DNA of 64,000 nucleotides from Serripes groenlandicus (GCA_031761405.1 JASEVX010000001.1:196743706-196807705), one strand, 5' to 3'; counted from the stretch's first letter, positions 10,173 through 21,219 are shown. Translations and numbers: made by a program. The notes: a model not told the origin generated them from the sequence alone.

Positions 10173-10810
10173 GTTAGATTGACATCAAATCATGAATACA
10201 TTTTTTGTTTTGTCTTTTACACTTGCATTGATCGAGAAAACTAAGCAAATAATAATTAAGGTATTATTCTTTTGGCATTTAAACATAAAAGAACCAAAAG
10301 GTTAAATTTATGAAAACTGGGATGGGCATACACTGTTATTGGACATTTTTTCTTATCAATTAGCTTCCAGTCTGCTTGCAATAGTATACTTAAGTTAAAA
10401 AGCTTTTCAATCATTTACCTAATGCCGACTCAATTTAGTCCCTCTGCAACAAAATAGGTCTTGTAACATTGTTTACATGTGGTCCGTCCCGTGAGAAAAG
10501 CAACATTATGGCCTCTGCGTAATGTATCAAACCAGATCAGCAGCATGCACAGTCTGTGTAGACTGATCCGGCAGACACATTTCATCTCAGGGGGATAGAG
10601 GTATAGAGTAATGATTTCTGAAACAGAAAATCCACAGTGGGCGAAAAGTGTCTATCCAGGTAAGCCTGCACCGCATGCTTATCCAGGTTGATACTTTACG
10701 CAGAGTCCACAATGTTTGTTTTCTCGTGGAATCACTCACATATCAAAAGGTTACTTCCAAATTTCTATCCTGTGCGAGTCATCTGTCATTCAACTTTCTT
10801 CAATAATTCT
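10173..10810. other. Intronic sequence without a gene
   Basis: No exon is supported. A stretch at about 10455-10700 (GTCCGTCCCGTGAG, CAGATCAGCAGCATGC, GTGTAGACTGATCCGG) has the look of a dispersed repeat, but only one copy lies in this window. Confidence 0.35.
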
Positions 10811-10952
10811 TTAACCCTTTCCCACTTGCAGACTGAGCAATTTCTTCTTTTGCAAAAATGTTTTCAACTTTATTTGATAATTAGACTTTCATTTTTTACA
10901 TCTTTCCCAATATTTTTTCAAAAATTGGTTGTTGTATTTCGGAAAGGGTTAA
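10811..10952. mobile_element. Palindromic element P copy
   Basis: It is bounded by TAACCCTTTCCCAC and CGGAAAGGGTTAA. Inside are GAGCAATTTCTTCTTTTGC and ATGTTTTCAACTTTA, the P signature, with the inner hairpin partly lost. Confidence 0.65.
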
Positions 10953-11163
10953 ATGCCATCTCCTGCTAAACTACTGAGCCGCTTTCATTCAAACTGCTTT
11001 ACAATAAATACCATCAACCTGAAAAAATACCTGAGAAAAATATTGTTGCATCTACATATTTAATTGAATTATTTTAATTAATACAATGTTGATTGCATTT
11101 TCTGATCAAAGAAATTCAATTTTGTCTGCATCAGGGGAAAAGATGAATCACACTTTCTTGCAG

Positions 11164-11325
11164 AGGAGTGTCTGCCTGGAGAAACATGGAATAGACAGCG
11201 GAAAGCCTGCAATTGGTGTAGGAAAGGTGAATACCAGCCTGCTACTGGTGGAGCCTGTATACCATGTCCTGGTGATTGAACAACCTTGAGCGCTGGAATG
11301 CATGATCTCGCTTTCTGTATATCTA
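11164..11325 (+). pseudogene. Ephrin-receptor-like module exon with in-frame TGA
   Basis: The exon lies between CTTTCTTGCAG and GTAAGCTG, is 162 nt and is phase 1-1. It reads EECLPGETWN, then ACNWCRKGEYQP, then GACIPCPGD, stop (TGA at 11277-11279), then TTLSAG and AFCIS. All six module cysteines are present. The stop lies just after the fifth cysteine block, where intact relatives have a G-x-T-T loop. An acceptor at 11133-11134 would put the exon out of phase, so the one at 11162-11163 is preferred. Confidence 0.65.
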
Positions 11326-11952
11326 GTAAGCTGATATTTTAAAACCAGTCCACCATATGAATGAGTTGACTCCTTTGAAAATATTTGAAGAAATGAAACA
11401 GTTGTTTGATGAAGAATTGATATTTCAGGGTTGTGCTTAGGTCTCATTTCCAGATAGACAGTTTTCATATTTGGACCCGTTTGGTATTTAAATAATTATT
11501 AGATTTTTCAAATTTACATTTTTAGATTGAAAAGTGTTCCCCAAACTTGCTCCAGGCACTACATTTAGTAACTTGTTGGTGCTCATTTACTTGACTGGCT
11601 GAAAGCTTATTCAAGCCTATGCCATGTCTGTCATACATTTGTTTGTGCTTTCTAACCTTTCTCATATACAGACACTCTCTGACACCTCTGCTGCAGATGA
11701 CTATTGAAAACATTGTGAACAAAGGAGAAATTGCTCTTCTTTTGCCACAATATTTCCAAATGAATTGTCAAATAAAATGAACTCTGGAAGGCAGGGCTGT
11801 TATCCCTTTAGTGACGAATTGAAAAATCTTTGGACACTTGAGCAGGTTTATTGCTTTATATTCCCTGACAATGTTCTCAAAATTTAGAATGCATCAAAGG
11901 AGTCAAAATGTATATGCTTCAGGGGGGAAACTTTAATTCATTTTGTATACAG
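11326..11952. other. Intron with decayed P fragments
   Basis: A partial P copy at about 11620-11770 contains CTCATATACAGACAC, GCAGATGACTATTG and GAGAAATTGCTC. No exon is supported in the remainder. Confidence 0.4.
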
Positions 11953-12020
11953 ATTGTGGAGCAGGACATTCAACAGATAAACAAGTTGAACAAGCTGGAA
12001 AACTAAAAGGAATTTTTGAC
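11953..12020 (+). pseudogene. Fragment of a module exon cut by a P element
   Basis: After TTGTATACAG, phase 1 gives a Cys-containing start (CGAGHSTDKQVEQ) that resembles the first residues of a module. No further cysteine pairs follow. At about 12020 the sequence turns into a P element (AGTTGAAAATATTGCAATT ... ATTGCAATGTTTTC). The likely reading is an exon remnant truncated by insertion, but the module assignment rests on one Cys and the splice phase. Confidence 0.35.
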
Positions 12021-12112
12021 AAAGAGTTGAAAATATTGCAATTAAAGATGAAATTGCTCTTTTTAAGCAATTTCAACTTTTATTGCAATGTTTTCAAAAG
12101 TCTTCTGTAACA
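12020..12112. mobile_element. Short palindromic P copy
   Basis: GTTGAAAATATTGCAATTAAAG and TTTTATTGCAATGTTTTCAAAAG form an inverted pair around AAATTGCTC...GAGCAATTT-like sequence, the P inner hairpin. Confidence 0.6.
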
Positions 12113-12170
12113 GTAGGTGTCAAATGTCATTAGTGTGAAGTAATGTGTTAAACTGTTCAATTGTTTACAG

Positions 12171-12345
12171 ATTATGGAGTTTTGGATCACGGCTAGTGAG
12201 AGGAGCAATTTATGTGCTGCTGGTACCATTCAGAATGTGACCCAGCCCCATGATGAAACAAACTGCAGTTCATGTTTAATAAACTCTTTTCAACCCTTGA
12301 GTGGACAAGCTTTGTGTCAAGACTGCCCTGCAGGATAGAGATCTA
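12171..12345 (+). pseudogene. Ephrin-receptor-like module, stop-containing
   Basis: From the acceptor TTGTTTACAG, frame 0 runs to LCAAGTIQNVTQ, then NCSSCLINSFQPLSG, then ALCQDCPAG, then TAG at 12336-12338. Further stops follow. Cysteine spacing and the FQPLSG turn match the module family. Intact relatives have an aromatic or Leu after PAG, so TAT/TAC to TAG is likely. Entry phase (0) differs from the 1-1 sisters, and no donor was identified. A 105-bp inverted repeat arm begins just beyond it. Confidence 0.6.
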
Positions 12346-12353
12346 CTGATATG

Positions 12354-12458
12354 CCATAGCCGACTTAAAACATGACTTATTGTATAGAGATGAAACCTTT
12401 GTGGCTAGAGGATAAGTTAATCATTGTTTGTAATTTCTCCTTTTGTCACAATAATTTC
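12354..12458. repeat. Left arm of a long inverted repeat
   Basis: About 105 bp (GCCGACTTAAAACATGAC ... TTTTGTCACAATAATTTC) match the reverse complement of 13776-13881 with roughly four differences. It overlaps P-like sequence (TTTGTGGC ... TTTCTCCTTTTGTCAC). Confidence 0.8.
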
Positions 12459-13775
12459 AATAGTGGTCTTTTGCAGGTGCTTCAAAAGTTTGTCTGTATA
12501 CAGGATAGAGTTAATTTCTACAAAATTAATTCAAACTGTTCTGCTCCACTGCACATGATAGAAGCCAAAGCTGAAAACTGAAAATTCGAAAATCTTTAAC
12601 TAATTAAACGTCTGACCCAATTTCAAAATTATTTTGCAACATTGTTCCTTAAAGTACCCTGTGTCAAAATTGTTTCAACGCTTCCAATTTGCTGCACAAG
12701 AACGGAAAAGTTTATGATAGATAAACTTTTCAAACAACATCTACGAAACTACTGACCAAATTTAAAAGTAATTTCACGCAAATGTTCCTTTAGTAGCCCT
12801 CTTCTTAAAGTGTTCAAATGGTTCAGCTCCACTCAACACGACGGCATCGATAGCTCAAAATAAGAAAATCTATTAAGAACTCTCCTCCTAAACAAATGAC
12901 TCAATTTCAAATAAAATATTTCATTCAAATGTTCATTTAGTAGCCAACTACCGAAATTGTTCTTGTTGTTTCAACTGTTGCACAAGATTGACGCCAGATT
13001 TATTTTTTTAGAAAACTCTTGAAAAGATGTCTTTTTCTAAATCATAGACTCACTGTTAAGATAATTCCTTAACATTCCTTAAGTTGTCCACAATCTCCAG
13101 GTCCCAAAACTGTAAAACTCTGAAACAATCTCTGTGCTCAGAGACGAATTCAATGCTCTAAATAAGACTTCCAATTGGTCAATTTGGAGAATGAATTTGT
13201 TTCTGCCCAATCAGATACTTGACCACAAATTCTGAGCACAGGGAAGACTTCTATAGTTTTGAACACAGCAGCTTCTGGCTCCAATTCTACTAGATGGCCG
13301 CAAGAGCTAAAACTTGATTGCTTTCAACAATATTTCAGTTATATCACGGCGTTTTCGTGGTAAGTTACCAGTACTATACTGGTCTATTCATCCTGACACC
13401 AGCCAGTCAGTGGTAATGCTTACCCTGTAATCCTGAGTGCATAGGAGGGCAGCTACTACTACCATTTTTAAAGTCTTTGGTAAAACTAGAAAAAATCCTT
13501 AGATAATTTTAAACACTGGCACAATTACAAATGAATTGACACCAATATTTCTTGATTAGCCTTCTACCAGAGTTGATCATACTATTCTGATCCAGTGTAC
13601 AAGATGGCCATCAGAGCTACAAGCATTTACACTTGTGTTTAAAATTCTGGTGTGTCAGGTGAGCTAGCAATTAAAGGCCAGTATGGTCATCTTGTTTTTT
13701 ATCCCTTTCCCACATACAGCCGCGCTCTGATGCCTCTAAAGCAGACGACTTTTGAAATATTTGTGGCAAATGGAA
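12459..13775. other. Interval between inverted repeat arms
   Basis: It holds decayed family A core wording at 12600-13000 (CCAATTTCAAAATTATTTTG; TTCCTTTAGTAGCCCTC). A minus-strand relic of SINE family S3 lies at about 13315-13475 (TATATCACGGCG, CCAGTACTATACTGGTC). A family A-like 3' end is at 13653-13690 (CAGGTGAGCTAGC then GTCATCTTGTTT). No exon is supported. Confidence 0.5.
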
Positions 13776-14099
13776 ATGAAATTATTGTGACAAAAGGAGA
13801 TATTACAAACAATGATTAACTTATCCTCTAGCCACAACGGTTTCATCTCTATACAATAAGTCATGTTTTTAGTCGGCTGTGGCAGATTTGTTTTATGTGG
13901 GAAAGGGTCCACAGAGAAACCAGTTCCTACTTTTACAATTGGTTCTTGCATCAGTTCTCCATTGTTCATAATAAGCAATTTCTCCTTTGCCCACATTGAT
14001 TTCAACTATTCAATAATAATAATTTCATTTATAGAAAATTTCACATTTTTGCCGAGATGATTTCAAAGTCGTCAGATTTAGTGCATGTGGGAAAGGGTT
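13692..14099. mobile_element. Cluster of P elements including the right inverted repeat arm
   Basis: A complete P copy runs from ATCCCTTTCCCACATACAG to TATGTGGGAAAGGGT (13692-13916), with the right arm 13776-13881 as its centre. A half copy follows to GTGCATGTGGGAAAGGGTTT (14099). Confidence 0.7.
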
Positions 14100-14371
14100 T
14101 AAGTAAATAACTTTTTCAGATCTCCTATCAGGTCCTCAGGTTAGGCTTGAATGATTTAGCATAGAATAATTTACGACATAGTTATATTAGTTATTGTTTA
14201 TTGTCCCTGTTGCAGAATTTGAATTGCTTTGCAGTAAACTTTTGTGTGAATTGAAGAATTTCATATTTCAAAACAATGTTAATAACTCGACCCCATTCAA
14301 TATAAAGAATAATATTTTAAATTTCTAGATGATATGATCTTGTTCTAGATTGTTCAAGATCAAGAACTTTA

Positions 14372-14583
14372 ACTCTTTCCCTAATACAACAAATTTGCAT
14401 CAGATGACTACAATCTAGACAATAATATGGAAAACCTCTATAAATTTATGTATAATTCTTGAATGGGGTGGAAAACATTATTGCAAAAGTAGAAATTGCT
14501 CATTATGAGCAATTTCTTCTTTCGCCACAACTTTTCCAAAAGACACCTGTTGCAGATATGTCCGCATGAGAGAATGGGTTAAA
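14372..14583. mobile_element. Palindromic element P copy
   Basis: The ends are AACTCTTTCCCTAATACAAC and CATGAGAGAATGGGTTAA. The inner hairpin is AAATTGCTCATTATGAGCAATTT, with GCAAAAGTAG/CTTTCGCC arms. Confidence 0.75.
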
Positions 14584-14628
14584 ATTGGTTTATACAGTTA
14601 ACAGATAAAAGTGTTGCCTTTTTCACAG

Positions 14629-14796
14629 GTGAGTGTAGTGCGGGAAGGTTTTGGAATGTAACTGACAGTGCATGTAGTCCATGTCCACAGCATTTCTACC
14701 GGGAATCCCCAGGCTTTCAAGAAACATGTGTGCCCTGCCCAAATGACAAACATACATTAAACGTTTGAACAACAAGCGTCGATGATTGTAAAACTA
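14629..14796 (+). pseudogene. Ephrin-receptor-like module exon with in-frame TGA
   Basis: The exon lies between TTTTTCACAG and GTATGTAC, is 168 nt and is phase 1-1. It reads ECSAGRFWN, then ACSPCPQHFYRE, then TCVPCPNDKHTLNV, then TGA at 14766-14768, then TTSVDDCK. All six cysteines and good splice sites remain. The stop sits where relatives have Gly before TTS, so GGA to TGA is a plausible single change. Skipping the exon would preserve the frame between neighbours. Confidence 0.7.
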
Positions 14797-14910
14797 GTAT
14801 GTACAAACTTTTACCTTATGTACAGGATGTTTCATATGTGACACCATTGCAAGGTCCTATATATTTTGTACTTTTAAAGATACAAATCAATACATATATC
14901 AATGAAGAGC

Positions 14911-15160
14911 CCTGGTAGCTCAATTGGTAGCTTCGTGGACTGTCAATCCAGGGGTTGTGAGTTTGAATCCCAACTGGGCCGTCATTCTTTCCGACGATTG
15001 ACAAAATTCACTGTGACAAGCGTCGTACGTCTTTCACCACTGGGCTGGTGTACTGGTTTGGGAAAACCAGGAAACGCATGAGTTGGTGAACTGGTTGCCG
15101 TGATATAACTGAAAAATTGTTGAAAACTGCGTTGAACCCTAATCAATCAATCAATCAATG
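14911..15160 (+). mobile_element. tRNA-derived SINE, family S1
   Basis: The plus-strand head is CCTGGTAGCTCAATTGG (A box) and GAGTTTGAATCCC (B box). A body with GTGACAAGCGTCGTACG follows, then the tail ATCAATCAATCAATC. The flanks TCAATGAAGAGC (14899) and TCAATGGAGAGC (15155) differ at one base and form a likely target duplication. Confidence 0.85.
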
Positions 15161-15366
15161 GAGAGCAGAGGATTGAAATTTTCACAAAAGTATGGGGAAA
15201 TATGTGAGTCATGACATCATTAATGACGTCACTTCATGAAGGTACTTTTCAAGAGTGCGCCTTCCAGACTCCAGTGTTAAGAAATTGTTAAGTTATATTA
15301 TCAAACTAATTGGCCGGTAGAAGTTATAACAACTGTGAACAAGAGGTATCCAGAGTAAAGAAAGTT

Positions 15367-15888
15367 AACCCTTTTCCATATACAACAAATCTGCAGCAGA
15401 CGACTTTGAAAACATAGTGACAGAAACCTGAAAAATCTCCATAAAACATAGCTTAAATGTTATAAATTTGTAAACATTGTGGCCAAAGGTGAAATTGCTC
15501 ATCATGAGTAATTTCACCTTTGGCCACAATGTTTTCTTAAGTTGTCTGCTGCTGTTGCGTAAAAATGTGTCTGCAAGTGGGAAAGAGTTAAATAAGAAAC
15601 CTATGCAGCGGATCATTCAAAGGTTTGAAGATACAGGATTAGTAGAAGACAGGCAACATAGTAACACCGGCTGTCCCAGGACAGTAAGAAGTGTTGAGAC
15701 TTATTTATTATATAAAGTTGAAAACATTGTGGCCAAAGGTGAAATTGCTCATGATGAGCAATTTTCCCCTAAGCCACAATGTTTTTAACTTTATTTAACA
15801 ATTAAGCTTATATGGAGTTTTTAGGTTTTTGTCACAATGTTATCAAAGTCGTCTGCTGCAGATTTGCTGTATGTGGGAAAGGGTTAAA
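15367..15888. mobile_element. Two adjacent palindromic P copies
   Basis: Copy one (15367-15592) has GGCCAAAGGTGAAATTGCTC and GAGTAATTTCACCTTTGGCC as a near-perfect hairpin. Copy two (15715-15888) repeats it with GATGAGCAATTTTCCCC and ends TATGTGGGAAAGGGTTAA. The 83- and 103-residue open frames here arise from the palindromes. Confidence 0.75.
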
Positions 15889-16261
15889 ACTGATATTGCA
15901 AACAATATGGGGGGAAAGGGTGAAGAGTTTTTGGGATAGGGGCGTTTCGCCACTATCTCATAGCGAAGCCGCTTTCGAAAAGTCGGATTAAAGCTGCAAC
16001 CGCAGTCCACATGTGTATACCTACACCAAAATCGAGTTTTGATTGGTTATAATCTGCCTTTTCAACGATTTCATTGGTTTGACCGAATCACGAAACCCTC
16101 CGCTTGCATAAATTTATGAGACAAAATAGTTTCAATGAATGAAACACACTCTGAACTATGGTTGACCTCAATGTCAGTAGTGTGAGGTAACGTCGACCGT
16201 TCTGTGACCCCATTAGTTTACAACAGTCGACTTATAGAGAAATGTGCAAAGCACTGTAAAT
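15889..16261. other. Unassigned intronic sequence
   Basis: No exon or known repeat is recognised. It contains GGGGCGTTTCGCCACTATC and GCGAAGCCGCTTTCG, slightly more GC-rich than its surroundings. Confidence 0.35.
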
Positions 16262-17010
16262 AAAATTATTGAAAGGAGTTGAAACCATTGTGGCAAAGTA
16301 GAAATTGCCTACGAAAAGCAATTTCCCCTTTTGTCACAATGTTTTCGATTGTCGTCTGCTGCACATGCGTCTGTAAGCGTCTGTAGGCGGAAAATGTTTA
16401 CATCCTTCCCATGGAAGCGGAACCCTTTCCGTGATACTATAACAGTTCGAATATTTAAAAGATATTGTTGAAAATGGAGCTATTGCTGACAATGAGCAAT
16501 TCCTCCTTTTCACACAATGCTTTCAAACACGTTTCAAATTAATTCTTTTCATATTTAAACGTTTTACTATGGACGTTCTTTCCGTCTTTCTCCCTTCCGG
16601 ACACATTTTGAATAACATGCTAGAGATGAATGATTACGAGCAATTTTGCCTTACATCAAGGGGAAAAATATATAGTTGAAACCTTTGTGGAAAAAGAGGA
16701 AATGGGTCATGATAAACAATTCTGCAGCCATCTGCTGCATATGCGTCAAAAGGCGACTGTAAGCGGAAAGGGTTGAACCGTTCCCGTTATAGCTACTCAG
16801 TTACAAACAAATGTTGAAAGTATATTTGCAAACGGAGCAATTGCTGACAATGAGCAATTCCTCCTTTTCAAACAATGCTTTGAAACATGAATCAATTTGT
16901 TTCTATAACCTAGATAACGAAAACATTTGTCTACAGTTATTATTTTAACCTTTGCCCCTTTTAGACACATTTGACTAACCTTAACAGATGAATTTGTCTT
17001 TTTCCACAAT
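16262..17010. mobile_element. Run of four decayed P elements
   Basis: Successive copies at about 16262-16400, 16424-16530, 16672-16777 and 16778-16920 share AGCAATTTCCCCTTTTGTCAC or GAGCAATTCCTCCTTTTC and end with GGAAAGGGTT-like sequence. Confidence 0.55.
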
Positions 17011-17336
17011 GTTTTCATCACTATTCAAAATCATACTTTTATTAATTCAGGTCAATAGTTATGCCTTAGTTCAATGTTGTTTGCTGTATATTTAGTCTAT
17101 GTGGTCAAGGTTAAGGAATACTGTAAACAAACTTGTCACAACATAATTCGTCCAAAGAGAGAGGTCCTACTGTGTATACATGCCATGAAATAATGTTACA
17201 AACGGTCTCACAGCTACTGGGGAATTGTTGGTAAAACAGGTCGCGTTTTGTGTTGAATATTCTCATGTGTCGCTGTATGTAGACCCTACTAGGAAATAGA
17301 AATTAAATCTACAAATTATAGATAAGTTAATTTCAA

Positions 17337-17563
17337 CATTGATTGATTGGGGTTTAACGCCGTTTTTAACATTTCTTCAGTCATATCACGGCGGCCAGTT
17401 CACCTACAAATGTATTTCCTGGTTTTCTCAAACCAGTACTCCTCACAACAATCTTCCCAAGCAACTGGCTGCGTTTCCACATAGACTTAGCCCATTGGTG
17501 AAAGACGAATGACGCATGTCGCATTGACTTTTGTCAAACGTCGGAAAGAAATTTGGCCGAATT
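17337..17563 (-). mobile_element. 5'-truncated SINE, family S1
   Basis: The tail TTGATTGATTGGGG and body match the copy at 5903. The tRNA-like head is missing on the right, so this is a head-truncated copy on the minus strand. Confidence 0.75.
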
Positions 17564-18947
17564 TGTCAACACATCCGAGTTATAACCGCAAGGTCATTGT
17601 TTATTTTATAATTGAGAAGCTTCTAGCGATTTTGGGACTAAAATTATAATGTATATGCATTTGCGTTAATTGAAGACTCAACGTTCACCAACGTGTAATA
17701 TAGTCCTAGATGTATAAATAGGTTTTTGAAAATTAACCTTGACGGTCCGGTCCCGTTTCGGAGATACAATTAAATTGCAAATACTTTACTACAAATACCA
17801 TAATCTAAGCTGACGTGTTTTGACGCATCGAACCAGTCTTCTGTAATCAATACTTTATGAGTTGTCTCCGTCTGTAAAGCTTGGAGGTATAATCCGGCGT
17901 CCGGCCGGCTGTCTGCCTGAATGTGCATTCGTCCGTCCGTCATGGATTGCATGTATTGGTTAACACGTTGTTTCTGTATGGCAGATTTATTTCAAAGTGG
18001 TCACAATTATACCCGTGTGATCAGGAGAACGGCAAAGTACTAGGTACATAACTCTGGTCTTTTTTTTCAGTTATCTCCATTTTTCCTTATTTAGTTCAGC
18101 GATTGTCTCAATTAACTTTCATTGTATCAATTTCAAACTTGGTTTGTAGGTAACTTATGACCTACAGATTTGCAGTGCACCATTACCATAAATTTAGCAT
18201 GCTGCGTTTGGAGTGTGTATATTTTTGTCTTTCAATGTTCTCACTTATTATATGCAACACATGCGTTCCGTGAAATTCCCTTTTTCGTTAATGAGTGCTT
18301 CCCCAAGCTTTGTACTTCGTCAAATCTAATCTGTTTTTTAGGTGTAAACTCAATTTTTTCATTTCTTCGGTTATTGTCTCAATATATGTCCAATATATCA
18401 ATTTAAGACTTGGTGTATAGGAAACTCAGAGCTGCAATTGTGCAGTGCAAAAGAAACATAACTCTATCATGCTTTCGATCGTCTTTGATTTATCAGCATG
18501 ATTACAATATACATTGTGGATCTTAAGTGATTTCTGAACTAGAAATATTTTAATTAAGGGTAGCTGCTCGTTTTTTTTTTTTGTCAATCTTTTGTCCTTC
18601 GATATTTTGTTTATACAAGAAAAGGGTAAAACTTTGACAAATGAGGTATATGTTATTGGCAGGCAATATGTGTTGCTTCAAACATTTTTGGTTTGGTTTG
18701 TTTAAAGGTCATTGTTTCATTGTTTCAACAATGTTTGTCCATATGATCTATGCCATATGTTTTCAACTTACATATGCCCCCTATACCATCAGCGCTTTCA
18801 GCGCTTTGATTGAACTTCAGGATAGAATTCTATGATATGATTGATGATCTAGTCTGATTGCAAGGTAAAACTTATTCCAATAAGACATTTTTAGATTCTG
18901 TAAGCCATTTGTATTGTAGTTGTTGCAGAGAACTACTAAAGGAGATC
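17564..18947. repeat. Degenerate unidentified element, 17.87-18.83 kb
   Basis: From GGAGGTATAATCCGGCGTCC there are two to three diverged units with CAATTAACTTTCATTGTATC, GTAGGTAACTTATGACC and TGCAGTGCACC. The CCGTCCGTCATGG wording recalls family heads. No clear 3' end or exon is present. Confidence 0.4.
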
Positions 18948-19230
18948 AATCCTTTCCCACTTACAACAAATCTGCAGCAGATGACTTTGAAAACATACCC
19001 GAAAAAAATTGGAAACTGAATGGAGTTGAAAACATGGTGACAAAAGGAGAAATTTCTTGTTTTGAGCAATTTCTTCTTTAGTCTACATGTTTTCAAAAAG
19101 TCTACATGTTTTCAAAAAGCCGTCTTCTGCAGAGGCTTTAGAAAGCATCTACATAAGGGAAAGGGTCAAAGGAGATCAATCCTTTCCCAGATACAACAAA
19201 ATTGCAGCAGATGACTTTGAAAAAATCTAG
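18948..19230. mobile_element. P element copy plus a half copy
   Basis: The complete copy is 18948-19167, from CAATCCTTTCCCACTTACAAC to ATAAGGGAAAGGGTC, with GAGCAATTTCTTC in the middle and a local duplication of AGTCTACATGTTTTC. A left half starts at 19177 and is interrupted by AT repeats and the hAT-like element. Confidence 0.7.
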
Positions 19231-19265
19231 GTTAAAGCATGGACAGTCTATATATATATATATAT

Positions 19266-20035
19266 TAGGGATGGCAGCGATTAAGGGGTTACCCGGTTAC
19301 CCGTATGTTTTTCAATTAATCAGTTAGTAATTCAAGTAACCGAGTACTCGGAAAAATAGATAAAATATACACACAGTTGTATTTCACCTTTTTTTCTTTT
19401 CAATTTGTCACACGTATCTGACCAGAAGTTAATTATTCACACCTCGATTGGAAAATGTTTACATAACTGAAAACGTCCACACTCGATTGTATTGATGACC
19501 GTTTGTTATCGAACAATTGTGGCTGATCAAACGATTAATTACAGGACAGTTTGTTTCTTTTAAAAAAACTTTGATGTCTTATACAAGGCTAGAAATATAT
19601 GATAAGGACTTATTAATGTTATTGGAATGAATTTGATCAATTCAAATTGTTGTACTTGTAAATAATTTACCAATCAGATTAGAAGATTTAAAGTAGTTTT
19701 TCCCCCTGAATTGGTATTTAAAAATATGCAGCTATGCATCTCTTTCATTCAACATATTATAAATCGAATAACGGTCACTTCGTTAAAAAACCCGATTATT
19801 TTATAACTATAAATTATAAAAATAAAGTTTAAAAAGTTTGTTGACACAAACGAAAAACGTTTCGATAACAACGTTCTAGTCTGATTATAAATGACCGGGA
19901 AATGCGAGTTAAAAGAACCGCAACAATAACAAAACTCGGATTTATTGTCTATGAATCTATACGGTTAACCGAGTAACCGGTTACTAGATTATACGAGTAA
20001 CCGGTTAGTTATATCAGTAACCGTTGCCATCCCTA
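19266..20035. mobile_element. Non-autonomous hAT-like element (770 bp)
   Basis: The terminal inverted repeats are TAGGGATGGCAGCG and CGTTGCCATCCCTA, typical of hAT-type MITEs. It sits in a (TA)n tract, so the 8-bp duplication (ATATATAT) is plausible but not distinctive. Subterminal regions contain many GGTTAC/GTAACC words (GAGTAACCGGTTACTAG; GGTTACCCGGTTACCC). No transposase frame was found. Confidence 0.75.
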
Positions 20036-20613
20036 ATATATATATATATATGGAAGTATAAATATTGAATATGATTGAAAACATGGCGACAAATACATGA
20101 GTTCTATTGTTCTCTACTAGAAATTTGTATGAATATTATTGGGATTTTTTTTCGTGGGTGGGAAGGGGAGCTGAAGATCTGTTGTGTGACTGTCCATAAG
20201 CAGTGTATATAACATGGTATAATTGGAATTTATAAACTTTTCAAACAAAATAAGAATGAGATTAATTAGAGAAAGAGTTCAATTCTCAGTTAATGTCTAA
20301 TACTTTATAATCAAGAGCGTACCTGTGTAGGGGGTCTGTGCATATTCTGTAGGTAAAATTTTGAAATCTAACATTGTGTATGTTGATTGTTGAACTCAAA
20401 TGGTCTTTGAGTCATACAGAAAATACAAAAAGTTATATATATCCACATAGAGATATTTAGACATTTTGGACGAAATTATTTCTCTGCATATTTTTTGTTA
20501 TCTTCTCTTACGAATTGTACACATTGGCATACACATGACTATACCTGTGTAGGCGCATGATTATGATGAAACTAATCAAAGAGCTGAATTATCATTGAAT
20601 TTCTTACTTTCAG
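20036..20613. other. Intron 5' of the intact module exon
   Basis: Apart from a remnant of the P copy interrupted upstream (GATTGAAAACATGGCGACAAA), nothing is recognised. It ends with TTCTTACTTTCAG. Confidence 0.4.
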
Positions 20614-20778
20614 ACTGGTGCCCAGCAGGGCAAACCCACAACAATGGCGTGTGTATAGATTGTGGATTAGGATTTTATAGAGGTGTGCTTGATTCTGCTT
20701 GTCTAGCTTGTCCTACTGGATTAACAACCACTACTACAACTGCTACTAGTATGGCCGCCTGTGTTGCACAACAACAAG
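20614..20778 (+). CDS. Intact ephrin-receptor-like cysteine module exon
   Basis: The exon lies between CTTACTTTCAG and GTATTGTG, is 165 nt and is phase 1-1. It encodes about 55 residues: DWCPAGQTHNNGVCIDC, then GFYRGVLDSACLACPTG, then a Thr-rich loop and AACVAQQQ. All six cysteines sit in ephrin-receptor-like (GCC2/GCC3) spacing. Such modules are extracellular. In SVEP1- and SCUBE-like proteins they lie near VWA, sushi or EGF domains. The 1-nt overhang fits the next candidate exon at 32295. Confidence 0.8.
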
Positions 20779-20919
20779 GTATTGTGTTTTACCTGCTGAA
20801 AGGCAACTTTATAAAACCTGTACTCTTTCCTGCCATTCATGACTATGCATACACAATGTTTTTTAGCAAGATAAGACTTGCTACTTTCTGTTTTATTCAT
20901 AGCAAAGACTGCTCCCCCT

Positions 20920-21141
20920 TTCCCTCATACGTCAATTCTGCAGAGGACAACTTTCAATATATTTTATCAAAAAATTGAAAATCTCTATAATTGAACGGGT
21001 AACCAATGACTAAAAGTGGAAAACATTGCGGCAAAAGGAGAAATTGCTTGTTTTGAGCAATTTCTTCTTTTGTCACTATGTTTTCAAAAAGCCATCTGCT
21101 GCAGAGGCGTCAGAAAGCGTCTATATGAGGGAAAGGGTTAA
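20920..21141. mobile_element. Full-length palindromic element P
   Basis: A well-preserved copy. It has outer ends CCCTTTCCCTCATACG and TATATGAGGGAAAGGGTTAA, GCAGAGG/CTGCAGAGGCG blocks, and an inner hairpin with GGAGAAATTGCTTG and GAGCAATTTCTTC. Confidence 0.85.
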
Positions 21142-21219
21142 ATCTGCATTGACCTGTTAGAATTCAAGAGGGATAATACAAGGCACAGGAATTCAGCTGG
21201 ATAAGCTAGGTACAACCCG

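Noticed and set aside
11277..14768. In-frame TGA codons as selenocysteine in a selenoprotein
   Set aside because: The TGAs replace loop residues, not cysteines. The other broken modules have TAG or frameshifts, and no SECIS-like element was recognised. Nonsense decay is simpler.
15477..15788. 103-residue open frame
   Set aside because: It runs through two palindromic P elements and begins in a hairpin arm.
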